From NCBI RefSeq assembly GCF_013373065.1, contig NZ_JABXIN010000011.1:124001-188000 (forward strand): a DNA stretch of 64,000 nt. Reading direction: 5' to 3'. Under the pieces are notes generated by a model. It was not told the origin of the DNA and did no database searches. It saw only the letters and a program-made list of their open reading frames with translations. Origin of the DNA: Algoriphagus sp. (GTDB lineage: Bacteria; Bacteroidota; Bacteroidia; Cytophagales; Cyclobacteriaceae). The translations under genes and the position numbers were made by a program. Of this stretch, positions 26,796-35,994 are shown piece after piece. The first letter of the stretch is position 1; each line of letters starts with the position of its first letter.

Positions 26796-26978
26796 TTAAA
26801 AGTCGTCCTCAAAATCGTCTTCTAGATCCTCATCGTCGTCTTCGTCGAAGTCTAGAATATTGTCATCAATAAATTCGGAGTCTTCTTCTAGATCATACTC
26901 ATCTTCAAATTCAGTGTCGAAATCGTTCTCGGTATCGAAGTCGTCCATTTCGTCAAAGTCATCTTCGAAATCTTCCAT
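26796..26978 (-). CDS. Extremely acidic 60-residue protein
   Basis: By my count 38 of 60 residues are Asp or Glu, and there is no Lys, Arg, His or Cys. The remainder is mainly Phe, Leu, Ile and Tyr spaced in patterns such as EDDF and DEDD. It has no recognised domain and is probably disordered or a polyanionic mimic. It begins ATG at 26978, 54 nt after the stop of the conserved hypothetical at 27033, so the two may be cotranscribed. The low complexity lowers certainty, but the full start-to-stop frame is intact. Confidence 0.55.
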   Translation of the reverse strand: MEDFEDDFDEMDDFDTENDFDTEFEDEYDLEEDSEFIDDNILDFDEDDDEDLEDDFEDDF

Positions 26979-27032
26979 AGCTAATTTGGTTTAGGTTGAT
27001 ATGGTGCGAATTAAATTAAAAATTCAATTCAC

Positions 27033-27512
27033 TCAATACACTGAAATTATATTTTTTTTCTCCTCTTCAATATTTAGTGCTGGCTGTTGTTTTTCCCATC
27101 TCTCTCTGAGCACCTTAGCCCAGGTTTCAAGGTAAAAAATCACGTCTTCTTTTTTATTCTGCGATAATCCATTTCTTCTTTCCTGCGGCATGTTTGATAA
27201 TACTTCTGGAGAGGAAAGACGTTCTAAATGTCCCAAATCATCAAGAGTCAAACCATAAGAAAGCATGCGCTCTATTATCAAATCAATTGGATATCCACTA
27301 CTTGGACAAAATTCTAAAATCTGATCATTCCAATCGCCAGATCGTTCCATAGCAAAACGATGAATTTCAGCTTTAGTAAATGGGGTTAATTCTTGGGCTA
27401 AATTCCCACAATTACATGCTCCCATGTGGCCCCATTGATATGCAGCCCCTTCTTTTAATCGCTTGGCTGTTCTTTCGATTGCGACAATAAGTTCAGGATG
27501 TATTGGTTTCAT
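27033..27512 (-). CDS. Conserved hypothetical protein
   Basis: A 159-residue soluble protein from ATG 27512 (MKPIHPELIVAIERTAKRL); the frame extends two codons to a TTG. It contains a CxC motif (GACNCGNLAQEL near 33-44), SGDWNDQILEFCPSSGYPID, and a basic/aromatic C-terminal helix (YLETWAKVLRERWEKQ). I do not recognise a named domain. It might bind a metal through its three cysteines, which is speculation. It lies upstream of the acidic small protein on the same strand. Confidence 0.72.
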   Translation of the reverse strand: MKPIHPELIVAIERTAKRLKEGAAYQWGHMGACNCGNLAQELTPFTKAEIHRFAMERSGDWNDQILEFCPSSGYPIDLIIERMLSYGLTLDDLGHLERLSSPEVLSNMPQERRNGLSQNKKEDVIFYLETWAKVLRERWEKQQPALNIEEEKKNIISVY

Positions 27513-27559
27513 GGTCAAGTTTTTTCTTTAAAACGAAAATTTAACCAAGTTGTTAATGC

Positions 27560-27585
27560 AAAAAAAATGACCCTTCTCTGGGTCA
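27560..27585 (-). terminator. Terminator overlapping the receiver-domain stop codon
   Basis: Stem tgaccc / gggtca (27568-27585) followed by a minus-strand run of eight T. The TGA stop of the upstream gene is part of the stem. Confidence 0.7.
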
Positions 27586-27939
27586 ACTGAAAATGCTTTG
27601 AATGTATTTTTTTATCAGTGGTTTAGAAAGATAATCCTTTACTACCTGATAATGGCTGGCCTTATTTATATCACGTTCATCGACCGAACTGCTGAGGATA
27701 TAAATTTCGGCTTCATTTTTCTCCGTGTCAAAATTGTCTAAAAAATCCCATCCCGTCATTTCAGGCATGTTAAGATCTAAAAAGAGGTAGTTTGGCTTGA
27801 TATCATAAATTTCATTTAATGCTTTTTTGGCACTTTGATACTTGAAAAACTTACAAGGCTCCTTCACATTTTTGGAGATAAGTTTTTCAGTCACAAAAGT
27901 GCTGATTGGGTCATCATCTATGAGAACAATGGTTAGCAT
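27583..27939 (-). CDS. Single-domain response regulator (CheY-like receiver)
   Basis: Stand-alone phosphoacceptor domain, 118 residues from ATG 27939 (MLTIVLIDDDPIST). It has the acidic pocket (DDD), the phosphoacceptor Asp in LFLDLNMPEMTGW, the SSS switch and Lys in YLSKPL. There is no output domain, so it probably acts in a phosphorelay or on a partner protein. No histidine kinase is adjacent. The frame continues upstream to 27969, but MLTIVLIDDD is the normal family start. Confidence 0.86.
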   Translation of the reverse strand: MLTIVLIDDDPISTFVTEKLISKNVKEPCKFFKYQSAKKALNEIYDIKPNYLFLDLNMPEMTGWDFLDNFDTEKNEAEIYILSSSVDERDINKASHYQVVKDYLSKPLIKKYIQSIFS

Positions 27940-28229
27940 TAAATGCAAATATTTGCGATTGAAATACAATTAAGCTTATACAAAAGTACTACTCTTTTGT
28001 ATCCTTACAAATAATTTGCCAAATAAGTTTTTGATTCTCCTTTAAAACTGGAAGTAAACCCATATTTTTCAATGAAATGGGAAGGATTTAGACAAAAAGA
28101 CCGAATAATAGTTCTTTTGAAACTACATGTTGTCTTTTTATAAATCCAAAGACTTTCTAATTTAAGAGGAAATTCAGGAGTGGTAGGGGAAGGGTTTGGA
28201 AATTAGATTTTCGTAAAATCTTCAGTTAC

Positions 28230-28817
28230 TTACCTTTTTTCAACTACTTCTTCTCGGCTCTCTTGTAGAAATCGTTCAATAACCTTATTGGTGGTTTTTA
28301 GGACTTTTTTTTCCTTGCTCTGAGGACTATTTACTTCTGTGACTCCTGTTAGTGTCATTAAAAATTTATCCTCTTTTGCATCAATAAAATCTACAATGAC
28401 CTGGACCAGTTCATAGTTATCAGTTCGTGGTCGATTATCATAAAAGGAATAGGGATTATACATCCAAGGATCCCAAACTCGACTACCCCAAAATGGGTAA
28501 GGATTGTTAAAACTATTAATCTCCCGTTGCCTTGGATCTTCGTTTGAAGTATATCGAATGACTAAATCAGGATTTATCCGGTCATAAACCAACCCCTCGG
28601 CTTCTAGTGCCTGCAGTAATAAGTCTTGAACTTTTGCATCTAAAAATTGAGCTGAAAATCCGCTCATGTTTACCTCTTTATTTACTAAAACAAAGGAGTT
28701 GTAGGAGTGCCTAATTGGAATCTCTGAATTTTCTTTAAAGACCTCAATACTACTACAAGCTGTGGAGCCTGAAATTAGGAGAACTAATAGGAGTAGCCGT
28801 GAAATTTTAGAATTCAT
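28230..28817 (-). CDS. DUF4136 lipoprotein
   Basis: A 195-residue protein with lipobox signal (LLLVLLISGSTAC, Cys21). The DUF4136-type pattern follows: a short hydrophobic/basic start, then AQFLDAKVQDLLLQALEAEGL, a Phe/Tyr/Asn/Pro-rich loop (NPYPFWGSRVWDPW) and a final helix. It is probably anchored in the outer or inner membrane facing the periplasm. The function of the family is unknown. The 290 nt on its 3' side up to the receiver gene hold no gene that I can support. Confidence 0.8.
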   Translation of the reverse strand: MNSKISRLLLLVLLISGSTACSSIEVFKENSEIPIRHSYNSFVLVNKEVNMSGFSAQFLDAKVQDLLLQALEAEGLVYDRINPDLVIRYTSNEDPRQREINSFNNPYPFWGSRVWDPWMYNPYSFYDNRPRTDNYELVQVIVDFIDAKEDKFLMTLTGVTEVNSPQSKEKKVLKTTNKVIERFLQESREEVVEKR

Positions 28818-28900
28818 ATCTGAAAATATCTTGTTTATAATTTCCCTGCAAGTCAGACTTAATCATAAACATTTTTTTGAAGCTTTTAGTGTTCTTTTTC

Positions 28901-28928
28901 TTTGGGTACAAAGCAAATACTATTTTTG
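28901..28928 (+). promoter_or_regulatory. Bacteroidota promoter for dCMP deaminase
   Basis: TTTG at 28901-28904 and TATTTTTG at 28921-28928 are 16 nt apart and lie upstream of ATG 28944, which decides the start. Confidence 0.6.
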
Positions 28929-28943
28929 AACAAAATTCGCGAC

Positions 28944-29426
28944 ATGATTCGACCTGATTTTGACGATATTTTTATGGAGTTGGCTCTTAATTTGGCCAAA
29001 AGGTCTCACTGCATCAAAAAACATGTAGGGGCTGTTCTGACAAAAGACACACGCATAATTTCTATAGGTTACAATGGACCTCCTGCAGGAACGCATAATT
29101 GTGATGTAGAATTCCCGGATAAAGGTTGCGCAAGAGACAGTAAAGGGAGTTGTTCTCTAGCTTTACATGCAGAGCAAAATGCCATCTTGTATGCAGTCAA
29201 AAATAATACTTCTGTAGAAGGTTCTACCCTTTATGTCACCCTTGCACCTTGTTTGGCCTGCGCGAGGATCATCTTCTCCATGGGTATTTCAAAGGTTGTG
29301 TATTTGTTTTCTTATGCAGAATACAAAGGAATCGGCAGTGATGAAGGAGTAGATTTTTTAAGAAAATTTGGAGTTAATGTGGAACGGTATGCGAAGGAGT
29401 TGGATGTTCAAGATCCTTTGATTTAA
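28944..29426 (+). CDS. Deoxycytidylate (dCMP) deaminase-type protein
   Basis: Zinc-dependent cytidine-deaminase-fold enzyme, probably dCMP to dUMP for dTMP synthesis. The zinc site is seen in HAEQNAI (His and catalytic Glu) and PCLACARIIF (two Cys). An extra Cys-rich stretch (CDVEFPDKGC) lies between, as in dCMP deaminases and ComE-type proteins. It has 160 residues from ATG 28944. The frame is open further upstream, but over the promoter. It is convergent with murB, with a 4-nt overlap of the 3' ends. Confidence 0.88.
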   Translation: MIRPDFDDIFMELALNLAKRSHCIKKHVGAVLTKDTRIISIGYNGPPAGTHNCDVEFPDKGCARDSKGSCSLALHAEQNAILYAVKNNTSVEGSTLYVTLAPCLACARIIFSMGISKVVYLFSYAEYKGIGSDEGVDFLRKFGVNVERYAKELDVQDPLI

Positions 29427-30436
29427 AGGAAGTTCACCTCGGGACTTAGTTTTATTCCAAACCTTTCTTCAACTGAGGATTGAATTTCTGAAGCTAGCTT
29501 GGCGATTTCGGCCCCATCTCCATCTCCAAAATTCACCAAAACAAGTGCTTGTTTGTCGTGAACTCCGACTTTCCCTCTTTTGAAGCCCTTCCATCCCGCT
29601 CGCTCGATTAGCCATCCTGCAGGAACTTTTATTCCATTGGGTTGAGGATATCCAGGTACTTCAGGAAACCGTTCTTTTAGTTTCTCGAATTCTTCAAAAG
29701 AAATGGTAGGGTTCTTAAAAAATGATCCTGCATTTCCAATCATTGAAGGATCAGGAAGCTTGGATTGACGAATCTTTATGACAGCTTCGGATATTGTTTG
29801 AATGCTGGTCTCTGAGACATTCATCTCTGAAAGAGTCTCTTGAATAGCTCCATATTCAGTATGAAAGGTGGGTTTTTTCGAAAGTTTAAAAACTACAGAA
29901 CAGATTACAAATTGATCTTTAAGCTTGTGTTTGAATACACTTTCACGATAGCCAAACTCACATTTATCTTTAGTGAAGATTTCTAGTTCTAGAGTATTCC
30001 TGTTTATTGCTTTTAAACTGTGAAATACGTCCTGAATTTCTACACCATAGGCTCCTATATTTTGCATAGGAGATGCCCCAACAGTTCCCGGAATCAATGA
30101 AAGGTTTTCTAATCCAGCCCAATTCTTATGGATAGCAAATTGAACCCATTCATGCCACACCTCACCGGCACCAACTTCTACAAAAACCTCTTCCTCATTT
30201 TCTTCTAATATTTGGATTCCAGTTAATTTGATTTTTATGACTAGGCAATCCAAATCCTGTGTAAGAAGGATATTACTGCCACCTCCTAAAATGATGATGG
30301 AAAGGTTCTTTTGCTTTCCAAAGGTTAATGCTTCTTGAAGTTCTTTAATCGTAGTGACTGCAGTAAAAAATCTTGCTTTCTTATCAATCCCAAAAGTATT
30401 GAAAGGTTTTAGAGAAATGTTTTCTTGTATATTCAT
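29423..30436 (-). CDS. murB: UDP-N-acetylmuramate dehydrogenase
   Basis: FAD enzyme that reduces UDP-GlcNAc-enolpyruvate to UDP-MurNAc in peptidoglycan synthesis. The FAD-binding motif ILGGGSNILL, PGTVGASPMQNIGAYG and the active-site serine in NAGSFFKNP are present. The GYRESVFK segment with the Tyr/Arg pair marks a type I (E. coli-like) MurB. From ATG 30436 it has 337 residues. The frame continues to 30550, but those codons overlap the start of the divergent metalloenzyme gene and do not look like MurB. Confidence 0.95.
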   Translation of the reverse strand: MNIQENISLKPFNTFGIDKKARFFTAVTTIKELQEALTFGKQKNLSIIILGGGSNILLTQDLDCLVIKIKLTGIQILEENEEEVFVEVGAGEVWHEWVQFAIHKNWAGLENLSLIPGTVGASPMQNIGAYGVEIQDVFHSLKAINRNTLELEIFTKDKCEFGYRESVFKHKLKDQFVICSVVFKLSKKPTFHTEYGAIQETLSEMNVSETSIQTISEAVIKIRQSKLPDPSMIGNAGSFFKNPTISFEEFEKLKERFPEVPGYPQPNGIKVPAGWLIERAGWKGFKRGKVGVHDKQALVLVNFGDGDGAEIAKLASEIQSSVEERFGIKLSPEVNFL

Positions 30437-30505
30437 GGACAATTTTGCTGCATTGCAAAGGAAAGAAGTTTTGAATGAAATTGAAATTTTAGGCTTAGTC
30501 AAACT

Positions 30506-31453
30506 ATGAGGGAAATTAATATCAATGGAACTAAAATCAGGCCTGGCCAAAAAGTGAACATTGAAATTCCTATTGCAAAGCTACCAAGTCATACCCTTAT
30601 AGATCTTCCTATTTTTATTCGTTCTTCCAAAGTGGATGGGCCGGTTGTTTTAATCAGTGGCGGAGTTCATGGTGATGAAATCAATGGGATTGTTACCGCT
30701 CGTCGAATCTTAGAGGAAATTGATGCTGGTTTGAAGCTGCTGAAGGGGACAGTAATCATTATTCCATTGGTGAATATTTATGGTTTTTTGTCGAATAGTC
30801 GCACTTTTCCAGATGGCCGTGATTTAAATCGAAGCTTTCCAGGTAGTAAAAAAGGCTCACTTGCTGGTCGGATTGCACATATTTTAAGCGAGGAAATAAT
30901 TCCCCTGATTGATTATGGAATTGATTTTCATACCGGAGGTAGAATGCTGAGTAACCAACCACAAGTTCGGGTGGATTTCAAGGATAAAACCTCAAAAGAA
31001 TTAGCGGAAGTATTTGGAACTTATTATGTCGTTAACTCCAAAGTAATTGATAAATCTTTTCGAAAAGCTGCCAAATCTGCAGGAAAATATATCTTGGTTT
31101 TTGAAGGAGGGGAGTCGATGCGAATTGATGAAACTTCCATTGAAGAAGGAGTTTTGGGGACGAAAAGAATTCTTCACCATTTTGGAATGATTGACATTGC
31201 GCCTGAGCGGAGAGATAGCATCATTTTAAAGGAATCAAGTTGGATTCGTGCTAGGTCTTCGGGGATTTTCAATGCTTCAGTAAAGCTGGGTGATCATGTA
31301 AAAAAGGGACAGGTTTTGGCTCGAATTTCAGATCCTTACGGTGCAGTAAAAATACCTGTAAAATCTCCCTCAAATGGCTATGTCATTGGAATCAATAATC
31401 TTCCCGTCATTAATGCAGGAGAAGCTTTGATTCATTTGGGAAAAGAAGAATAG
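30506..31453 (+). CDS. Succinylglutamate desuccinylase/aspartoacylase family protein
   Basis: Zinc carboxypeptidase-fold (M14-like) enzyme of 315 residues. The zinc ligands are visible in GGVHGDEINGI (His, Glu) and DFHTGG (His). Arg residues follow in NRSFPGS. The C-terminal half ends in a lipoyl-like beta domain (VKKGQVLARISDP, IPVKSPSNGYVIG). This N-acyl amino-acid deacylase branch is widespread and its substrate is usually unassigned. It is divergent from murB across about 70 nt. Confidence 0.86.
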   Translation: MREININGTKIRPGQKVNIEIPIAKLPSHTLIDLPIFIRSSKVDGPVVLISGGVHGDEINGIVTARRILEEIDAGLKLLKGTVIIIPLVNIYGFLSNSRTFPDGRDLNRSFPGSKKGSLAGRIAHILSEEIIPLIDYGIDFHTGGRMLSNQPQVRVDFKDKTSKELAEVFGTYYVVNSKVIDKSFRKAAKSAGKYILVFEGGESMRIDETSIEEGVLGTKRILHHFGMIDIAPERRDSIILKESSWIRARSSGIFNASVKLGDHVKKGQVLARISDPYGAVKIPVKSPSNGYVIGINNLPVINAGEALIHLGKEE

Positions 31454-31463
31454 GGCGATATTT

Positions 31464-31505
31464 AAAAAAGAAAAAGAGCAGCTTCTAGGCTGCTCTTTCT
31501 TTTTT
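31464..31505. terminator. Bidirectional terminator
   Basis: Stem aaagagcagc / gctgctcttt with loop ttctag (31473-31498), A-rich left and T-rich right flanks, between convergent genes. Confidence 0.85.
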
Positions 31506-33235
31506 TAAGAAAAGTAACGCTTCAAGTCTTCCAGTCTTTTACTTAACTCACCTTCCACCTTGCGGTAGTCTTTCAAATTATCAAGTGGAGCATGGACTGA
31601 GAAGTAGTATTTGATTTTTGGTTCTGTTCCTGAAGGTCTGGCAGAAATTTTACTTCCATCGGCTAAATAAAACTGCATGACATTCGATGAATCCAAATCA
31701 AGAACTTCTTTCTTACCACTGGCAACATCAAGAATTTTGCCTTCTTTCACGTCAACAATTTTTTCCACAGGAATTCCATTCATCGACTTTGGTGGATTTT
31801 GCCTAAAATCCATCATCAAGGCTTGAATTTGCTCTGCCCCATCTTTCCCTTTTTTGGTAATTGAGATAAGTGATTCCTTGTAGAAACCAAACTGCTGATA
31901 AACTTCAGCTAAAACATCAAAGACAGATTTTCCTTGGGTTTTATAATAGGCAACAACTTCTGCAACCATGGCACAAGCGCTGACCCCGTCTTTGTCCCGT
32001 ACAAAATCTCCTACCAAGTAGCCGTAAGATTCTTCTCCACCACCAATGAATTTCTCTTTTCCTTCTAAATCCCGAATGATGGCAGCGATATTTTTAAAGC
32101 CGGTCAATACGTTAAAACATTTTACCCCAAATCCTTCTGCAATACAATTAATCAGTTCTGTGGTAACAATGGTATTGACCATAAACTGCTTTCCATTGAG
32201 TTTCCCTGCTTCCTTCCATTTGGTCAATAAATAATATGAAAGGAGGGTGCCGGTTTGGTTTCCATTGAGAAGTTCAAATTCTCCAAATTCATTGGGTACA
32301 ACTGCAGCATATCGATCGCCATCCGGATCACAGGCCAAAATCAAATCAGCATTGACTTTCTTGCCTAGGTCGATGGACATGGAAAGTGCCTCAGCTTCTT
32401 CTGGATTAGGATATATGACAGTAGGGAAATTGCCGTCAGGTTCTGCTTGTTCTTTGACAACGTGAATATTCTCGAAACCAAAGGTCTTGAGTGCGGCAGG
32501 AACCATTTTTCCTGAAGCACCATGAATTGGAGAAAAGACAATAGAAATGTCTTTTTGATCCTGAATTGCAGAAGGTTCCAGACTTAGACTTTTTACTTGG
32601 TCAAGGTAGATTTGATCAAAATCGTCCTCAATGTATTCAATCAAGTCATCGTTTTTATCCCAATTCACAAGGTCAAAGGAGGTGATTTTCTTTACCTCGT
32701 CGATAATGTTTTTATCATGTGGAGCCACTACTTGCGCGCCATCTTCCCAATATGCTTTGTACCCGTTGTACTCTTTTGGGTTATGAGAGGCCGTGATCAT
32801 CACACCGCTTTTGCAGCCAAAATGTCGAACGGCAAATGAAAGCATTGGAGTGGGGCGCATTTCCCGGAAATAATAGACTTTTATTCCGTTTGCGGTTAAC
32901 ACATCTGCAGTGGTTTTCGCGAAAAGTGTATTGTTGATCCGGCTATCATGTGTAATGGCTACAGCTATTTCTTCTTTTGGAAAACATTGAAGGAGATAGT
33001 TTGCCAATCCTTGAGTAGCCATACCAACCGTATAAACGTTCATTCGGTTGGTACCAACTCCCATCAAACCTCTTAATCCCCCAGTTCCAAATTCCAGATC
33101 CTGGTAAAAGGAATCAATTAGTTCTGTCGGGTTTTCATCAATAAGCTTTTGGATGGCTTTTTTGGTATTATCATCCACATTTCCTTCGAGCCATGATTGA
33201 GCTCGGACCATGATTTTTGGATCTATTGCAGTCAT
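31505..33235 (-). CDS. Phosphoglucomutase/phosphomannomutase family phospho-sugar mutase
   Basis: Interconverts hexose 1- and 6-phosphates. It has 576 residues from ATG 33235 (MTAIDPKIMVRAQSW). The phosphoserine loop is GVMITASHNPKEYNG, the Mg loop CDPDGDRYA and the sugar-binding loop GGEESYG; the C-terminal phosphate loop is ARPSGTEPKIKYYF. The length and loops fit the PGM2-like subgroup, which can also act as phosphopentomutase. The frame is open to 33295 but those residues are not family-like. Confidence 0.93.
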   Translation of the reverse strand: MTAIDPKIMVRAQSWLEGNVDDNTKKAIQKLIDENPTELIDSFYQDLEFGTGGLRGLMGVGTNRMNVYTVGMATQGLANYLLQCFPKEEIAVAITHDSRINNTLFAKTTADVLTANGIKVYYFREMRPTPMLSFAVRHFGCKSGVMITASHNPKEYNGYKAYWEDGAQVVAPHDKNIIDEVKKITSFDLVNWDKNDDLIEYIEDDFDQIYLDQVKSLSLEPSAIQDQKDISIVFSPIHGASGKMVPAALKTFGFENIHVVKEQAEPDGNFPTVIYPNPEEAEALSMSIDLGKKVNADLILACDPDGDRYAAVVPNEFGEFELLNGNQTGTLLSYYLLTKWKEAGKLNGKQFMVNTIVTTELINCIAEGFGVKCFNVLTGFKNIAAIIRDLEGKEKFIGGGEESYGYLVGDFVRDKDGVSACAMVAEVVAYYKTQGKSVFDVLAEVYQQFGFYKESLISITKKGKDGAEQIQALMMDFRQNPPKSMNGIPVEKIVDVKEGKILDVASGKKEVLDLDSSNVMQFYLADGSKISARPSGTEPKIKYYFSVHAPLDNLKDYRKVEGELSKRLEDLKRYFS

Positions 33236-33399
33236 TTGATTAAAAATTATTTCAAAATCTAAGTTATATAAAAAGTAAAAAAATGCTAGCCTCAAATCAG
33301 CAATGAGGTGGGGAAATAATCGAAAGGTTAAAGACTCAGCATAGAGGTTTAATACTTACAATAAATTAAGTATTTTCGTAACAAATTCACCCTTATTTA

Positions 33400-34146
33400 A
33401 TGTTTGTCTTTCTCTCTCGAATCCTAAGTTTTTTATTTCTTCTAGTTATTCCTTTCGGGTTGGTTCCGAATGAATTGAAAATTACGAATTCTGAGGAGGT
33501 TGTTGGTGCTGTAGTCATTCGAGAATCTACCATTGATATTCAGGTTCGTGCAAACGAGCATCTTTTTGTTTTTTCGAAATCGGCAGGAATTCTGGAAAAG
33601 GTGAAAATCGGTATGGAGGTTATTTATTTTTCCCAAGAAAAACTTTCTAATGAGGGTTCTGCTGCATGGAAACGATTAAAAAATGGGGATGTACAGATTT
33701 TAACCTCCAATCAAAGTAAGCATCAAGTTTGGACTATACATGACAATGGAAGGCTTAAAATGGAATCTTTGCTTCATGAAAATAAAGATGAGGCTTCTTT
33801 GTCTTTTGAATTTTTAAATTCTCAAGTAAACCAACTTAGTTGGTTAGGTGGAAAAAATATAGAAAAATCAATTAAGTACCCTCTCAATGAAAGTTTTAGC
33901 CCAATTGAAACGAATAATATTCAATTTGTGATGGTGGAATTTACAAACGTTACCTTGAAGGTAACACCTGAATTCAAACCAGTTGGTTTCCGTTTTTTGG
34001 GTGGAACGGATGGGGCGCTAACATTCGAGAGAAATACTATAAAAACATCAACTTCTCAATCTGAGTCCCCTGATGGAATATCAGGCAAAGACCAGGGGGA
34101 TGGGGTTGATGAAAAAGCGCTTGTACTTTGGTTTGATTTTAAATAA
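33400..34146 (+). CDS. Hypothetical exported protein
   Basis: I do not recognise this 248-residue protein. A hydrophobic N-terminal segment (FLSRILSFLFLLVIPFGLV) is a signal peptide or anchor. The rest looks beta-rich (alternating hydrophobic stretches such as GAVVIRESTIDIQVRA) and ends in an acidic/polar stretch before LVLWFDF. There is no cysteine after the signal, so it is not a lipoprotein. It is convergent with the DUF502 gene across only 7 nt. Confidence 0.65.
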   Translation: MFVFLSRILSFLFLLVIPFGLVPNELKITNSEEVVGAVVIRESTIDIQVRANEHLFVFSKSAGILEKVKIGMEVIYFSQEKLSNEGSAAWKRLKNGDVQILTSNQSKHQVWTIHDNGRLKMESLLHENKDEASLSFEFLNSQVNQLSWLGGKNIEKSIKYPLNESFSPIETNNIQFVMVEFTNVTLKVTPEFKPVGFRFLGGTDGALTFERNTIKTSTSQSESPDGISGKDQGDGVDEKALVLWFDFK

Positions 34147-34153
34147 TAGGAGC

Positions 34154-34735
34154 CTAGAGCTCGATTTTTCCTTTAAGGATTTTAAGCGAATCAATCCCTA
34201 GCGTTCTATTGATTTTTACCAAATCCGATTTTTGTAAAGTGGTGCTTTTCAATTGATTTTTTTTAAAAATCACCAAATTCCCACTCCAGCTTTCAGGAGA
34301 TGAAGGAACAAATACGAGTACATTTTTTTCATCTAGATGTTCTACCAATAAACCAAACATCCAGCCATCAATAGGAGCTAAAACAACAGGGAAGTTGTCA
34401 CTATTTTCAAGTCCTAATTTTGTTTCATAAGTGGTTTTGATCAATTGATACCCCGGGAAAAGTGTGAGAATATTGTTTTCAATCCAAGAAATAGTCCGCC
34501 TTCCAAGGCCAATTTTGGCGATGACACCTGCTAAAAAGAACAGAAATAAAATTAGGATTATGGTTAATAAATAGGGGGCTTTCAAGATGTGAAAGTTTAT
34601 GTTTAAAAAATCTCCGATTTGAATGCTTATGGGCTTTATGATTGAAACTAATTTTTCGAACAGAATAATCACTAATGCCAGTGGAAGTAGAAAAAATAAG
34701 CCTCCTTTTATTGAATTGGTGATGAAATTTTTCAT
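34154..34735 (-). CDS. DUF502 membrane protein
   Basis: A 193-residue protein with two N-terminal membrane helices (about 11-33 and 52-75). The family pattern GGLFFLLPLALVIILFEKL and a conserved LFPGYQLIKTTYETKLG segment follow, then a beta-rich soluble domain (FVPSSPESWSGNLVIF). This resembles DUF502, found across bacteria and plants (LCV-like proteins), whose function is not established. Confidence 0.75.
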   Translation of the reverse strand: MKNFITNSIKGGLFFLLPLALVIILFEKLVSIIKPISIQIGDFLNINFHILKAPYLLTIILILFLFFLAGVIAKIGLGRRTISWIENNILTLFPGYQLIKTTYETKLGLENSDNFPVVLAPIDGWMFGLLVEHLDEKNVLVFVPSSPESWSGNLVIFKKNQLKSTTLQKSDLVKINRTLGIDSLKILKGKIEL

Positions 34736-34780
34736 ATGTCAAGGTGATTCTTTGTGAATGTTGCTTTGTATAATTCATAA

Positions 34781-34807
34781 AAAAAAGCTGGCCTTTCGAC
34801 CAGCTTT
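34781..34807 (-). terminator. Terminator downstream of HPPD gene
   Basis: Stem aaagctgg / ccagcttt with loop cctttcga and a minus-strand T-run. Confidence 0.85.
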
Positions 34808-34823
34808 GGAAATTAAATCAATA

Positions 34824-35918
34824 TTAAAGATTTCCCCGTAAAGCCTGCTCTCGTTCTATGGCTTCAAAAAGGGCCTTGAAATTTCCTTTTCCGAAGGATG
34901 TTGCTCCTTTTCGCTGAATAATTTCAATGAATAAAGTTGGGCGGTCCTGAAGTGGTTTGGTGAAGATTTGAAGTAAATAGCCTTCATCATCTCGATCCAC
35001 AAGGATATTTAAATCTTTCAAAGGTTGAATGTCTTCATCAATTTCACCAACTCGCTCAAACAAATCATCATAATACGTAGAAGGAACTTCCAAGAATTCC
35101 ACTCCTCGACGTCGAAGTTCTCCTACTGTATGAATGATATCATCCGTAGCAATCGCCATGTGTTGTACGCCGGCTCCATTGTAAAAATCCAAATACTCTT
35201 CGATTTGAGATTTTTTCTTTCCTTCTGCAGGCTCATTAATAGGGAATTTGATGTAGCCATTTCCATTTGAAACCACCTTTGACATCAATGCAGAGTATTC
35301 TGTGGAAATATCTTGGTCATCGAATGTTATCAAGAGCTTGAATCCCATCACATTTTCATAGAATTCCACCCATTTGTTCATTTCACCCAATTCTACATTT
35401 CCTACGCAATGGTCAATATATTTCAGACCGATTGAAGTAGACTGATAGGTGCTTGCACGTGTAATAAATCCTGGTAGGAATACGCCTTGATAATTTTTGC
35501 GTTCTACAAATGTATGGATTGTATCTCCATAGGTTTTGATGGAAGCTACTTTCACCTCTCCATGCTCATCAGAAATGACCTTTGGTTCACCTGCAGATTC
35601 AGCTCCACGTGAGGTGGTTTCTTTCCAAGATTTTTCTGCATCATCAACCCAAAGCGCCAATACTTTTACACCGTCACCATGTTTTTGGATATGGTCTGCG
35701 ATTGGATGGTTAGATTGAAGAGGAGAGGTAAGCACCAAACGGATTTTTCCTTGTTTCAAGACATAGGAAGCACGGTCTCGAATACCTGTTTCTGGCCCCG
35801 AATAGGCTATAAGTTCAAAACCAAATGCATATTGATAGAACAAAGCGGACTGCTTGGCATTGCCCACATAGAGTTCGATGTAGTCTGTGCCGTTTATTGG
35901 CAGAAAATCTTCACTCAT
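34824..35918 (-). CDS. hpd: 4-hydroxyphenylpyruvate dioxygenase
   Basis: Non-haem Fe(II) enzyme that turns 4-hydroxyphenylpyruvate into homogentisate in tyrosine breakdown. It has two vicinal-oxygen-chelate domains. The iron ligands are in IDHCVGNVE (His), VQHMAIATDD (His) and LFIEIIQRKG (Glu). The C-terminal gate helix ends in EREQALRGNL. From ATG 35918 it has 364 residues; an upstream in-frame start at 35954 lies on a TAnnTTTG box. No homogentisate dioxygenase or fumarylacetoacetase gene is adjacent. Confidence 0.95.
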   Translation of the reverse strand: MSEDFLPINGTDYIELYVGNAKQSALFYQYAFGFELIAYSGPETGIRDRASYVLKQGKIRLVLTSPLQSNHPIADHIQKHGDGVKVLALWVDDAEKSWKETTSRGAESAGEPKVISDEHGEVKVASIKTYGDTIHTFVERKNYQGVFLPGFITRASTYQSTSIGLKYIDHCVGNVELGEMNKWVEFYENVMGFKLLITFDDQDISTEYSALMSKVVSNGNGYIKFPINEPAEGKKKSQIEEYLDFYNGAGVQHMAIATDDIIHTVGELRRRGVEFLEVPSTYYDDLFERVGEIDEDIQPLKDLNILVDRDDEGYLLQIFTKPLQDRPTLFIEIIQRKGATSFGKGNFKALFEAIEREQALRGNL

Positions 35919-35951
35919 GATAAGTATATTTTGGGTTACTATTCGTTTGTT

Positions 35952-35959
35952 CAAAGTTA
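35952..35959 (-). promoter_or_regulatory. Bacteroidota -7 box upstream of HPPD gene
   Basis: Minus-strand TAACTTTG matches TAnnTTTG, 34 nt before the ATG at 35918. Confidence 0.5.
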
Positions 35960-35994
35960 AGGAATATGTCCAAATAATATTTGGCTTGGCAGTC

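Noticed and set aside
30437-30550. 38-codon N-terminal extension of MurB
   Set aside because: It overlaps the divergent metalloenzyme start and does not resemble MurB; ATG 30436 gives the normal type I start.
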